Virus record (IMG/VR): IMGVR_UViG_3300025138_000078
Span: 1 to 44,649 of that record
Length of the DNA stretch: 44,649 nt
Strand: one strand, 5' to 3'
From: a virus
The stretch's first letter is position 1. Each line of letters begins with the position of its first letter. Of this stretch, positions 19,849 to 29,103 are shown piece after piece. Both the position numbers and the translations under genes were made by a program. Under the pieces are notes generated by a model. It had not been told where the DNA came from and ran no database searches. It saw only the letters and a program-made list of their open reading frames with translations.

Positions 19849-21300
19849 TTAGATTCCTTTGAATAATACAAAGTTGTTAGCAGCTTGAGTTACTAAACAT
19901 CTTTCAGATAGGAAGTTTACTTCCATTGCATCTAAAGTTGATGTTGAAGCTCCACCAGCAGAACCAGTTAACCAAGATTTCATACGTCTATCATCAGATG
20001 CAGACGCTCTATATCTTACGTGTAAGAAAGGTCTTCTAATGTTAGTTCCTAAAATTTGGTCATATACTGTAGATGTTCCAGCAGGTACTAATACTCCTTC
20101 AATAGAAGAGATACCGTTTAAAGCTCCACGTGTAGACGCATCGTTTAAGTATTTCCAGTCAGTTTTGTAGAAGTCATAAGAACCTCTTCTAAATCCTGAG
20201 AAACCTAAGTTCAAAGCCATTTCTTCTGAGTTCTCGAATAAACCAAAAGCAGTACCTCCAGCAAATCCACCAGAAATTGCAGCTAACATATCGTCAAAAT
20301 CTAAAGACGTTTGTCTTTGTAAAAATAACATGTTTTCTTCAATAGCTCCTTGTGTATCTAAGTTCTTTAAGATAGCATCAAATTCGTCTAATCCAGCAGC
20401 AGCAGTAAATCCTACTTCTACGTTTCCACGAGTTTGAATAGCAGCGAATAAACCTTGTGTTCCAGGGTTTGTTGCAAGAGTTGCAGCATTCTGATTAAAC
20501 TCACCTTCTACCATACTCATTTCTAAATAGTCTTCAAAACGTAATCTTGTTTCAGATTCAGCTTTTAAATACCATAAGTATCCAGATGTTCCATCTTCAG
20601 TTGCAACTTCCACCCATCCAATTTGTGACATGTCAGAACCAGAAATAGTATACTGAGATCTTAAAATAATAGGAGAGTTAGAATATTGTGTAAAGTTAGG
20701 ACTAACAGAAACTCTTGTGTTAGCTGCTTGAGCACCTGCAACGCCTGTACCTGTAGCTATTTGAGAACCTTTTCCGTAGTCAGAACCATATACAAATATT
20801 TTTAATCCTGCGTTAGCAGCACCAAAAGTAGCTACAATTGTAGCAGCGCTATAAGGTTGAACTACAAGAGCTCCAGTAGCTGTGTTAGAAGCTGTTACTA
20901 AAGCTTTTGCCTCGTTTCCAGTAACTGGATCAAGAATAACGATAGTATCATTTAAAGATATAACATTGATAATACTCGCCGCTACCGGGATAGTAAGGTT
21001 GTTAGCTGTTGCTCCTGCTGCTCCAGTTAAAACGTTGTTGTAAGAAATGTGTAATCTATTTTGCTCAGACCAAATAACTTGATCAGAAGTCATTGGCATT
21101 TCTGCGCCAACCATTCTTAAGAAACCAGATAACGTCCTGTTTCCATAGCGCTCTACTTCTTGTTCATAAATTTCAGGTAAATACTGTTGTGCAAAGTTGT
21201 TTGCACCAGCACCAGCTCCGTTAAACTGGAGGTAGTTACTGTTTAATAATTGTTGTCCTTGTGATGGGACAATCGATCCAAATTGTGGAGTTAAAGCCAT
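19849..21300 (-). CDS. Major capsid protein (483 aa)
   Basis: The 483-residue protein starts MALTPQFGSIVPSQGQQLLN. It has the features of an HK97-fold capsid protein: a helical segment FAQQYLPEIYEQEVERYGNR (about residues 36-55), an Ala/Gly/Thr-rich beta insertion (about 90-190), a long acidic-helical middle (GYLWYLKAESETRLRFEDYL), and a beta-rich C-terminus (FLHVRYRASASDDRRMKSWL). It stands after portal and scaffold candidates, where capsid genes sit. The A-rich leader (AACTAAAAAACAATTATT before ATG) has no Shine-Dalgarno. Its strong intergenic stem-loop and isolated 3' end fit high expression. Confidence 0.8.
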   Translation of the reverse strand: MALTPQFGSIVPSQGQQLLNSNYLQFNGAGAGANNFAQQYLPEIYEQEVERYGNRTLSGFLRMVGAEMPMTSDQVIWSEQNRLHISYNNVLTGAAGATANNLTIPVAASIINVISLNDTIVILDPVTGNEAKALVTASNTATGALVVQPYSAATIVATFGAANAGLKIFVYGSDYGKGSQIATGTGVAGAQAANTRVSVSPNFTQYSNSPIILRSQYTISGSDMSQIGWVEVATEDGTSGYLWYLKAESETRLRFEDYLEMSMVEGEFNQNAATLATNPGTQGLFAAIQTRGNVEVGFTAAAGLDEFDAILKNLDTQGAIEENMLFLQRQTSLDFDDMLAAISGGFAGGTAFGLFENSEEMALNLGFSGFRRGSYDFYKTDWKYLNDASTRGALNGISSIEGVLVPAGTSTVYDQILGTNIRRPFLHVRYRASASDDRRMKSWLTGSAGGASTSTLDAMEVNFLSERCLVTQAANNFVLFKGI

Positions 21301-21312
21301 AATAATTGTTTT

Positions 21313-22521
21313 TTAGTTAAATTTTTTGTTTTTAATACTTAGTTTTGAAGAATCAGGACTACTAATTGATTTAACTTTCCACCCATTTACAAATTCCGAA
21401 CCAGTAGATGTTTTTCTTGGCTCTGTTGTAATGTTTTTTGATTTAGCTATAACATCTTTAACTTGATCAGCTTTACCCTGTTCGTAAAAATGTTGAGCTA
21501 TTGTGTCAGCGTTTCTAGCAGCATACAAAGCTTTGTGGTAACCTTTCGCATCAGCTATTTCTCCTTCTTTGTTTAGGAACTTCCCAATAAAGTTAGTAAT
21601 ATCTGATTGTTGCTCAGCTACCGCTGAAGGATTTTTAACACCATATCTAAATTTTTTTTCTCCTACGTTGAAATCAAAACCTTTGAAATCGTCATTGAAA
21701 AGTTTGCTAGTGGCATTTTTAAAATTCTTCTGTTTGACAATGTTTACTTCCTGCTCTTCGTTATATCGGCTAAAAAAGTCAGTTGCTTTCTGTTGGTCTT
21801 GAGTTACGCCTGGTCTCAACTTGATCTCATCGTAGTACTTACTCTTAGTTTCCTCTAAAAAGTTTCTAGCTTTATTAACTTCTTCTTTAAACGCAATTTT
21901 TTTCTTGCGTATATCTCTTTCCTCATCTAAATCTTCGTCATATTCATAATCTTCTAAGATTATACTCATGTCTTCATTATCTAAATAAGGTTTTGTTTTT
22001 TTATAATACTCTTTTAATAGTTGAGTTTCATCAATTGCAGAGTAATCAGCGTTTAATCTAACATAATCTTCAACTGTTCCACCAGTGTCTTCCATGAAGT
22101 TTACTAGCTTCTCAACATTTTCTGGTAGTTTTCTACCTAAGATTTTTTCATCTCTTACAGCTTCTTGAGCTTCTTTAGTTACCTGTTTTACTTCTTCGTT
22201 TGTTACTTCTTGTAAAGGCGCAAACTTGGTAACAACATCCTTAGCGGACCCTTCGTCTCCTTGTCCCACTTCTTGCAATCCCACTTCGGGTTGTTCTGTG
22301 AGTAACACAGGGCTCTCTGTTTTTTGCTCTTGAATGGCATTTTTTTCGGGGTTTAACGTGTCATTAGGGATTACTACTTTAGTAACTTCTTCTTTCTTTT
22401 CTAACTCAGGTTCTTTTATACTGACCTTTGTTACAGCCGGAGCTTCTTGATTTAACTGTTTAGGTTTAGTGCTTTTTCCTTTTAAAGAAAACTCACCTTC
22501 CTGTTTAGTTGCTTCTTCCAT
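21313..22521 (-). CDS. Scaffolding-type protein candidate (402 aa)
   Basis: The protein is very rich in Glu, Lys, Asp, Gln and Val and is low in hydrophobic core residues, as expected of a scaffold. Residues about 1-130 look disordered and highly charged. Residues about 150-310 (EDYEYDEDLDEERDIRKKKI, then long helices) are helical. The C-terminus is basic (KSISSPDSSKLSIKNKKFN). It lies between portal and major capsid genes, the usual scaffold or maturation-protease site. I see no protease signature. The call rests on position and composition. Confidence 0.55.
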   Translation of the reverse strand: MEEATKQEGEFSLKGKSTKPKQLNQEAPAVTKVSIKEPELEKKEEVTKVVIPNDTLNPEKNAIQEQKTESPVLLTEQPEVGLQEVGQGDEGSAKDVVTKFAPLQEVTNEEVKQVTKEAQEAVRDEKILGRKLPENVEKLVNFMEDTGGTVEDYVRLNADYSAIDETQLLKEYYKKTKPYLDNEDMSIILEDYEYDEDLDEERDIRKKKIAFKEEVNKARNFLEETKSKYYDEIKLRPGVTQDQQKATDFFSRYNEEQEVNIVKQKNFKNATSKLFNDDFKGFDFNVGEKKFRYGVKNPSAVAEQQSDITNFIGKFLNKEGEIADAKGYHKALYAARNADTIAQHFYEQGKADQVKDVIAKSKNITTEPRKTSTGSEFVNGWKVKSISSPDSSKLSIKNKKFN

Positions 22522-22556
22522 AATATAATATAATTAAATAGTTAATTTTGATAATA

Positions 22557-24968
22557 CTAGAAATTTTCTAGTCCGAAACCTCCGAGGGTATCATTTCCGG
22601 ATGACTCAAAGTTTGTTGGTAATGAATCATTTTGCCTTTGTGATATCAACTCAGATTGTTGAGTTGCTTGTATTTTAGTTCTTTCGTCTTTTCTGTCTTC
22701 TATTTCTTTTTCCTTAGATCCTTCAGCGTTTGCTTTTATCTGAGCTAGTTGCATACTGTAATTAAACTCTTCAGCCATCAATTGCTTCTTTATTTCAGCT
22801 TCCATTTGAAGTCTCTGCATAACAAACTGTGACTTTCCTTGTTCAAACTGCAGATTGCTTTCTGTTAAAGCTTGTTGCTTTTGAACTTCTGACATAGCTG
22901 CTTGTTCCGCTTGTTGAGCATTTGCTTGTGCTTGTGCTTGTATGTTTTGAAGACTTTGCTGTTGCATAGCTTCTGCTTTTCTTTTTCGCTTAACTTTAAG
23001 CATTTGATTGGCTAGTTTCATATTAGATATGTCTCTTATATCTATTACATCTTCTAGATCAATACCACCTGTTTTTAAAGCTATTTGAATGTTTTGTTCT
23101 AAAGCTTGTTTATCTTCTTCTTCTGGTTCTAAATCAAGGAATATACCAAATTCATGTAAATTTAATGATTCAATCTGCTGTAAAGTATCTACGTTAAAAG
23201 AACTTATAGAATTCATTAAAGCGTTTCTAGTTAAAGGAAATGCTATCATATCCGCCGCTCTTAAGCTAATGTTCTCTGCTGTTTTTGTAGTTATATACAT
23301 TAATGATTGTAAGATATGTTTAGTAGCTACATTAGAATTAGCTGCTGCTAATTTTTGTAAACCTACAAGAGAGTCTTTAGCTGGTTGACTGCCATCTCTA
23401 GCTTCGTTTAATCCAGTTACGTCCCTAATCATTTGAAGATAATACTGGTAAGTAGTTATAAGCGCTTGTATTTTATTTATACCAGAAGAACTTTGTAATT
23501 CTTGGATTGGTATCTTAGCTCTATTTGGATCACCATCTTGAGTTAAAGATCTACCAACTATACTACCAGTTTGGAAGTACATATTTAAAGCCTCTTGAGC
23601 ATTATAATTTGTACCATTTCCTAAATCAACTTCAGCTAAACCATCAACGTCTACAAATACACCATCAGGAACTAACTTTTGCAGAACTTGTTGTATTTTC
23701 AGGTGTGTTATCTGAATCATATCTGCAAAACTTATAGTTTTACTAACTATAGATTCTATACGACCTTGATACATTCTAGGCGCAGATATACTATAATTCA
23801 TAGCAACTTTTGTTTGGTCGCTGTATGGTCTTGTCATGTTTTCAGCCAACTCCCACTTAAGCATCTGCTCGTGTCCTAATATCTTAGCTCCACTGTATAA
23901 AACCTCTATTGATCTACTTACTGTATTAAAGTTATCGTTTTCTGGTGGATTATAAGTGTCTGGCTTTTGAAGAGACTTTTCTAAACCTTGATCTGTTTGC
24001 TTAATCTTCCAAACTTGATCTGAGTATGTTTTATATTCAAAATAAAGAACTTGAACATTACTAGTATCATTATCTTGACCTCTAGGTGTTCTAGTATAAT
24101 TTATATCTCCAGGGTATTTTTGTATTTTTTCTAATTCACTGTCAGTTAAATCAGGAAATTCTTTCTTTAACTCTTGTAAACTTATGCTTTTAACTTCACC
24201 TACATAATATATATCTTCAAAATTAGGGTCTTCTGTATAAGAATATATAATATCAACTGGATCTACATAATCTACAGTGATTCCGTTAGCTAAATTAAAA
24301 CCAGTTTTGCTACAAGCAATACCTAAAACTGTTAAATCGTATGCTATTCTTTTCTTTGTTTGCTCGTATTTATTAAAGCTAAAAACGTTTTCAATTAACT
24401 CTTCTTCAGCTATTTCTATAGCTTGCTTGTAGTTTAATTGCATGTGTAAATCTAACTCGTTTTTATCTCTAGGTAATTCCTCTATAGGAATACTAGTTCT
24501 TTTTAAGTCAATACCTACGTTTTGGTTTGTTTCCTGTATTAGTTCGCTAGCAAAAGCATCTTGGGCTATAGCTGTTGCGTGATCAGTTCTTTGCTTAACG
24601 GCAAAAGGATCTGAAGCATAAGATCTTATTTTATAACCTTTATCAGTCATACCATTTACAACGATATCAACAAACTTAGATAAAACAGCAATAGGCTTCC
24701 AATCTAAATTAAGATAAGACAAATCACCATTTATAGATAACTCGTCTTTATATTTTCTAACTGACTGTTCTCCTCTAGCGTACAGTCTTAAATTGTGGAA
24801 GTATTGCCAATTACTAGCAAATCGACCTCCAGAAGCTCCTCCTATATCTCCTCTAAACCATTCGTTCTCTATTGCTCTTCCTACAGCGTGACCGTATTCG
24901 TAGCTTTGTTTCTCTTCATCAGAAACTACCTGGCTTGGAAAAGTGCTATTTGAATTTGTATAAATCAT
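22557..24968 (-). CDS. Portal protein (803 aa)
   Basis: This 803-residue protein starts MIYTNSNSTFPSQVVSDEEK. Mixed segments such as IAVLSKFVDIVVNGMTDKGY (about residues 92-111), FNLANGITVDYVDPVDIIYS and IRDVTGLNEARDGSQPAKDS are typical of portal proteins of this phage group, the last being the conserved TGxNxxRxG-type element. A Gln/Ala-rich helix of about 85 residues (about 659-743) forms the C-terminal barrel/crown region. The ATG lies one base past the TerL stop codon, so translation is probably coupled. It forms the dodecameric channel that receives TerL. Confidence 0.85.
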   Translation of the reverse strand: MIYTNSNSTFPSQVVSDEEKQSYEYGHAVGRAIENEWFRGDIGGASGGRFASNWQYFHNLRLYARGEQSVRKYKDELSINGDLSYLNLDWKPIAVLSKFVDIVVNGMTDKGYKIRSYASDPFAVKQRTDHATAIAQDAFASELIQETNQNVGIDLKRTSIPIEELPRDKNELDLHMQLNYKQAIEIAEEELIENVFSFNKYEQTKKRIAYDLTVLGIACSKTGFNLANGITVDYVDPVDIIYSYTEDPNFEDIYYVGEVKSISLQELKKEFPDLTDSELEKIQKYPGDINYTRTPRGQDNDTSNVQVLYFEYKTYSDQVWKIKQTDQGLEKSLQKPDTYNPPENDNFNTVSRSIEVLYSGAKILGHEQMLKWELAENMTRPYSDQTKVAMNYSISAPRMYQGRIESIVSKTISFADMIQITHLKIQQVLQKLVPDGVFVDVDGLAEVDLGNGTNYNAQEALNMYFQTGSIVGRSLTQDGDPNRAKIPIQELQSSSGINKIQALITTYQYYLQMIRDVTGLNEARDGSQPAKDSLVGLQKLAAANSNVATKHILQSLMYITTKTAENISLRAADMIAFPLTRNALMNSISSFNVDTLQQIESLNLHEFGIFLDLEPEEEDKQALEQNIQIALKTGGIDLEDVIDIRDISNMKLANQMLKVKRKRKAEAMQQQSLQNIQAQAQANAQQAEQAAMSEVQKQQALTESNLQFEQGKSQFVMQRLQMEAEIKKQLMAEEFNYSMQLAQIKANAEGSKEKEIEDRKDERTKIQATQQSELISQRQNDSLPTNFESSGNDTLGGFGLENF

Positions 24969-27179
24969 TTATCTTATTATTTTTGAGAACTCTCCTTTGT
25001 TATCGTATTTTTTAAACCCTAATGGTGTAACTGTTTTAACTTGCTTGAAAACCGGGGTGTACCTATTCTTGTTACAAGCCATTAAAGCTAAACCAGAACT
25101 TATGGAAGCATCATGACTAGTCCTATTATTTATGTTGAACCTAGCCCAGTCTTCTAATGTTCTTTGGAAGTACATATTGCCATAACCTTCTTCTGTTTTA
25201 CCAACATGAGAATTTATATATGTTTCTATTGCTGAAGCGTGAGCTTGTTTTATATCTTCACTAGAGTTAGGTATTCCACCTATCTCTTTTTCTGTTACTG
25301 ATAATTTATTCCAAACCTTATCAGGTCTATTCATTGAAAAACCTCTATAACCTCTTCTCTTAAAGTGATATAGTAATCTAGGTTTATTGTTTTCACATAA
25401 TATAGGCATACCGTAAAACACGCAAGCCATTAACACCTCTTCAAAAAATATCTCAGCAGTTTGAGGTCTAGCTATATATTCTAAAAAAAATTGATTAGGT
25501 GGAACATCTTCCATACTAAATTTAGTTAAACCGTGCAAAGCGCCATTAGATCCTCTTCCATCAACTGTGCCTGATATATCGTAACTGTCACATCCAAAAG
25601 CTCCACAGTGTTCATTTGCTGGGTATTTACTCCCATTTCTTACTATCACACGATTTTGCAGATTAACAGGTGGAACCCAAGATATTTTAAATCTACCATC
25701 TTTATTTGGTATAAATATAACGTGTGAATCTAACTTACCATCATGCCATTGAAAGCTACCTGTAGTAACTATTGATGTGTTTCTAAGGTCTACGTTGTAA
25801 TCTATTTGTTCGTATATTTTCGCCAGGTTAAATAAAGACTCTTTAGCTTCGTCTCTGAATGCATGCTCTTCAGTTCTTGGAAATTGTCTATAAAATTCAT
25901 TTAACCCGTCTTGATCATCTTTTAATCCTTCTACTTCATTCTTCCAAAACTCTACAACACCTAGTGTTATTTTATCCCCGAATACATCTAGAACTTCTTT
26001 TTTTGGTGTATCGAATACAGGAAACCCATAAGAATCAATGTATCCTTCGTAGTTCCATTCCATAGGAATGAACAGAGAATAGAGTCCTGAGCTAGTCTGC
26101 CCGTTGCGGTTTCTCTTTGTAACGTCTGATCCATGGTATAGTTTTTTAAAGTTTTCACCTCCTTTATCTAAAGCATTTGATGTTGATCCCATCATACACT
26201 TTCCAATAATTCTAGAACCTAATCTTAAAGTTGTTTTGGTAACCCTCCAGTTATTGAGGATGTTGTTCGGCCTTTCCCACTTCCCACTCTCATCGTGGAC
26301 GAGGAGTTTGAGTTTCTCTCCATCGTACGCATTATCACCCGTGTTTTTCCAATCGATTGTTGTATCCAATCCCGTGAGTGTCTCAATCTGTGTTTTTGAA
26401 TCGAGTCCTCTACGGGTAAGCTTGGATGCGGGGACACGATACGCGAGTTCCGTTTTTGGCCTGTCCATCCCGTCTTGTATTGGTTTAAAGAAAAAGGGGT
26501 AGTTAACACTAATGGGTACAACTTTATCTGTGAACATTTTTTTCGCATCGGCTCCAGATTTGGACAATATCCCAAACCGTGAGTCGCTTGATATAGTGGC
26601 CATGTTGACTGCCTCCCCAGACGCCATGAATGAAAATCCCGAACGCCTATTCTTGAGATATGACATACCATAACATCTCTTGTCTGCTTTGCAAGCTTCC
26701 CAGAATAAATAGAATAATCTATTGGACTCTCTAAAGTCCGGCTTCCCAATATCAATCTTGGACCATTGCAGGTACATGTACTGAGTACCAGTAATATAAG
26801 TAGGCTTGTCTTTGTTAAAAAACCAATAACCTTTTTCACGCCTTTGAAATTCTTCTTCAATATAGTCATACCATTCTTCTTTAAATTGTTCAGAGTAATT
26901 CTTCCAATCAAAAACAGTTTTAATATTCTTTAATTCTTTAGGATACTCAGCAGCTTTCCATCTGTTACCTTCGTTTTTTACCACATCAGTAGCTTTTGGT
27001 AAAGCTATTATTAGATTTTGTATTTCATAAATCTCTCCTATCTCCCCGGTTTTACTAATAACCACCATATCATGATCTTCATCATAACCGTATTTCCACT
27101 TCTTAAACTTATTGTTTCTATTTAAGATCTTGGTTTTAACGTGGTTAGGTAAAATTTTGTATAATGACTGCTTGTACAT
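24969..27179 (-). CDS. terL: Terminase large subunit, ATPase plus nuclease (736 aa)
   Basis: The 736-residue protein packages DNA. A Walker A-like segment YLKNRRSGFS spans about residues 174-183 and is degenerate, lacking the usual GKT. Walker B is LLVHDE (292-297), with its acidic pair. Motif III is GSTSNA (331-336). The C-terminal RNase H-like nuclease has GAFGCDSYDISG (D530 likely catalytic) and HDASISSGLAL (D690). Length fits large terminases. The start overlaps the preceding stop as TAATG. Bases about 26235-26790 (residues about 130-315, the ATPase core) are richer in G+C (166 of 360 bases counted at 26281-26640) and use CTC, CGT and GGG codons unlike the flanks, suggesting acquired DNA. 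Confidence 0.92.
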   Translation of the reverse strand: MYKQSLYKILPNHVKTKILNRNNKFKKWKYGYDEDHDMVVISKTGEIGEIYEIQNLIIALPKATDVVKNEGNRWKAAEYPKELKNIKTVFDWKNYSEQFKEEWYDYIEEEFQRREKGYWFFNKDKPTYITGTQYMYLQWSKIDIGKPDFRESNRLFYLFWEACKADKRCYGMSYLKNRRSGFSFMASGEAVNMATISSDSRFGILSKSGADAKKMFTDKVVPISVNYPFFFKPIQDGMDRPKTELAYRVPASKLTRRGLDSKTQIETLTGLDTTIDWKNTGDNAYDGEKLKLLVHDESGKWERPNNILNNWRVTKTTLRLGSRIIGKCMMGSTSNALDKGGENFKKLYHGSDVTKRNRNGQTSSGLYSLFIPMEWNYEGYIDSYGFPVFDTPKKEVLDVFGDKITLGVVEFWKNEVEGLKDDQDGLNEFYRQFPRTEEHAFRDEAKESLFNLAKIYEQIDYNVDLRNTSIVTTGSFQWHDGKLDSHVIFIPNKDGRFKISWVPPVNLQNRVIVRNGSKYPANEHCGAFGCDSYDISGTVDGRGSNGALHGLTKFSMEDVPPNQFFLEYIARPQTAEIFFEEVLMACVFYGMPILCENNKPRLLYHFKRRGYRGFSMNRPDKVWNKLSVTEKEIGGIPNSSEDIKQAHASAIETYINSHVGKTEEGYGNMYFQRTLEDWARFNINNRTSHDASISSGLALMACNKNRYTPVFKQVKTVTPLGFKKYDNKGEFSKIIR

Positions 27180-27454
27180 TACTTAGATCTACCTTCAGCA
27201 AACCCTTTAAAAGCTTTTTCTTCTTTAGCTCCTTTAGGTTTCTCGTTAAGAATATTGTCTTCTTCATCTATACGTTTAAGTATTTCAAAAGCATCAAATA
27301 TTGCTAATTTTTTAGTGGCAGCTGCGTTTTTAAGCTTGTCTGCTGTTAAATCATCATCTGAATCTACGATAAGTTCTTTAGCTACTTTAACTAATTCAGC
27401 TATTGCGATGTGCCCAGCTTGGATTATACTCAACTTGGTTTCCTTGGTGTTCAT
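27179..27454 (-). CDS. Small protein before TerL, possible small terminase (91 aa)
   Basis: The protein is acidic and helical: MNTKETKLSIIQAGHIAIAE, then a DDDLTADKLKNAAATKKLAI helix, ending in Lys/Glu-rich sequence. It overlaps the 202-residue gene by 59 nt in another frame and its stop overlaps the TerL start as TAATG. Position supports a small terminase or packaging cofactor. It is shorter than most small terminases and shows no recognisable helix-turn-helix, so the function remains open. Confidence 0.5.
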   Translation of the reverse strand: MNTKETKLSIIQAGHIAIAELVKVAKELIVDSDDDLTADKLKNAAATKKLAIFDAFEILKRIDEEDNILNEKPKGAKEEKAFKGFAEGRSK

Positions 27455-28004
27455 ATTTGATTACAATATCATTAGATTTCATACAGAAAACTCTTTGCTC
27501 GTCGACGATAAAATCCCATTCGCTGTTAGGAGTAAACCCTACAACATCTCCTGGGTTGATTTTAAGCGCTTCTAAGGACTTGTTACCATACTTTAGTATA
27601 CCAATAAGCTTTTGCTCTTTATCGTTCGTTAGAATGTCTTCGTTTTTTAGAGGCATTACAAAACATCTGTCTCCAAATGATTTCCAATCCTCTGTATTTT
27701 TATACAAGTATATCTGATCTACAGCACAGAAATATAAATCATCTTTAAAATATGATCTACTATTTTTTTTAACACCTTTCATATCGTAGAATACTCTAAA
27801 AACATTGTGGTGTATTAATACTATATCTCCTTTTTGTATACTTGTTTTAAATGCTTTTGGTGTTTCTACTACAACTGCTAAATTGTTAACAGATTTAAAA
27901 CTTTCTATTTTAGTATTTAAAACCAAAGTTTTGTCACCAATCTTTATCTCATTTTCATATCTATCACCAAGAGGTTTGATGATGAAGTCGTACAAGCTCT
28001 TCAT
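27396..28004 (-). CDS. Tandem GroES-like co-chaperonin protein (202 aa)
   Basis: The protein reads as two GroES-like halves. The first (residues about 5-105) has FIIKPLGDRYENE, a mobile-loop-sized stretch, then IQKGDIVLIHHNVFR and a terminal VDQIYLYK. The second (about 108-190) has CFVMPLKNED, ALKINPGDVVGFTPNSEW and VFCMKSNDIVIKYE, which match the pattern V-x-P-L ... GD-V-x-F ... V-x-M-x4-DI of GroES. It stands just before the terminase module, about 5 kb away from the phage groEL-groES pair. It may adapt a chaperonin for capsid or terminase folding, as T4 gp31 does. Its target is unknown, and one half may be degenerate. Confidence 0.6.
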   Translation of the reverse strand: MKSLYDFIIKPLGDRYENEIKIGDKTLVLNTKIESFKSVNNLAVVVETPKAFKTSIQKGDIVLIHHNVFRVFYDMKGVKKNSRSYFKDDLYFCAVDQIYLYKNTEDWKSFGDRCFVMPLKNEDILTNDKEQKLIGILKYGNKSLEALKINPGDVVGFTPNSEWDFIVDEQRVFCMKSNDIVIKYEHQGNQVEYNPSWAHRNS

Positions 28005-28231
28005 TAATACTCTAAATCGTATTCAACAGATATTGCCATGTTAGAATTAAATTTTTTCCATGGCATTACCTCATCTTCTTTTTTAATGTATATACTGTAA
28101 GAGTTTGATTCTTGATCGTGTAGTATAGCTGTAATAGTATGTCCGCCATAAACGTTTTGCCCAACTGCGTAATGCATGGCATCGTTTTTATAGTCAGAAC
28201 CTATACTGATCTTTCTTACAATAGAGCTCAT
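28004..28231 (-). CDS. Small conserved phage-type protein (75 aa)
   Basis: The protein reads MSSIVRKISIGSDYKNDAMH, then GQNVYGGHTITAILHD and IYIKKEDEVMPWKKF. I recall similar sequences as hypothetical proteins in marine phages but know no function. It is mostly beta in pattern and has no membrane segment. It overlaps its neighbours on both sides through TAATG junctions, so it is translationally coupled with the tandem GroES-like gene and the 88-residue gene. Confidence 0.6.
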   Translation of the reverse strand: MSSIVRKISIGSDYKNDAMHYAVGQNVYGGHTITAILHDQESNSYSIYIKKEDEVMPWKKFNSNMAISVEYDLEY

Positions 28232-28497
28232 TAAGCTTTTTCCAAAGTGCTTGCAGATTCATTTTTCTCAATAACAGTATAACTACCATCAGTTAGATCA
28301 ATATTAACTTGACCATACTCTTGCTCTAGTTTTTTCTTAGTTGCTTCTAGAGCTTCTGATGCCTGAACTTGAATGTGCAGAGCTTCATGCTTTTTACTCT
28401 CAATAAAACCAACATCAATAAACGCTGCTTGCAATTTAGCTTGTTGGTCTTGAATTGTTTTTAACTGCTCTTCTGTAATTTTTGTTACTTCACTCAT
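28231..28497 (-). CDS. Small coiled-coil protein (88 aa)
   Basis: The sequence is nearly all helical, with heptad-like spacing from MSEVTKITEEQLKTIQDQQA through residue 60. It then has a short beta segment IDLTDGSYTVIEKNE. No enzyme motif is seen. It begins a small set of TAATG-coupled genes leading to the tandem GroES-like gene and TerL. A structural or assembly role is plausible but unproved. Its leader contains AAATCAAATT, shared with two other gene starts. Confidence 0.6.
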   Translation of the reverse strand: MSEVTKITEEQLKTIQDQQAKLQAAFIDVGFIESKKHEALHIQVQASEALEATKKKLEQEYGQVNIDLTDGSYTVIEKNESASTLEKA

Positions 28498-28549
28498 AAT
28501 TTTAATTATATTTAATTTGATTTATATTTATATAGTTACTTGTTTTTTA

Positions 28550-29098
28550 TTATTTACCCGCCACTAAGTTAGTAACAGTTGTTGCATTAGATAAAACATA
28601 ATCTACAACTACTGGAAACCACTCTCCTTGAATAACGTTTGTAAAAGTAATAGCTTGAGTTACTGTTGGTAATCCAGGTGTTGCTACTATTCTAAACACT
28701 GCATTAGCATCACCGCCATCTACTGTAACTAAATCACCGTTTAAGTAACCAGTTCCTTGATCTATTATTTGAGTAATGCTAACAACTTGTCCGTTAACAG
28801 CTGTATATAATATATCCAAGCCATTACCGCTGCCGCCTATCATATCTGTGTTCTCGTCTACAACGTCTCCATATCCAGTTCCGCCAGACCCAGTATATCC
28901 AGGTGATGAAAAACCACTTATAACGCTTGGTCCTACAGTCCCAACTGGTATTACTTGAATATTACCAGGAGCACTAGTTCCTACATATATAATAGAACCG
29001 TCTAAGGAGTCAGCCGCGGTTAAATTAGCTGCTAAAACAGGAGTTACTGTTTTAATGTCATTTGTGATAAAATCAGGTTGATTTCCGAATTGTCCCAT
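28550..29098 (-). CDS. Beta-rich virion structural protein (182 aa)
   Basis: The protein is rich in Gly, Thr and Val, with strand-turn repeats. It contains VVSITQIIDQGTGYLNGDLV (about residues 106-125), a motif seen in small virion domains of marine phages (ITxxGxGYxxGDxVTV). The N-terminus is MGQFGNQPDFITNDIKTVTP. No Cys and no charged active site are visible. A decoration or tail accessory protein is the likely role. It starts 5 nt after the holin-like gene. Confidence 0.55.
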   Translation of the reverse strand: MGQFGNQPDFITNDIKTVTPVLAANLTAADSLDGSIIYVGTSAPGNIQVIPVGTVGPSVISGFSSPGYTGSGGTGYGDVVDENTDMIGGSGNGLDILYTAVNGQVVSITQIIDQGTGYLNGDLVTVDGGDANAVFRIVATPGLPTVTQAITFTNVIQGEWFPVVVDYVLSNATTVTNLVAGK

Positions 29099-29103
29099 TT
29101 TAT

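Noticed and set aside
26104-26502. A 132-codon plus-strand frame opposite terL
   Set aside because: It is opposite the well-supported terminase, has low-complexity hydrophobic composition and is explained by the same GC-rich patch.
26225-26911. A 228-codon minus-strand frame inside terL
   Set aside because: It overlaps the ATPase core in another frame, contains no family features, and arises because the GC-rich patch lacks AT-rich stop codons.
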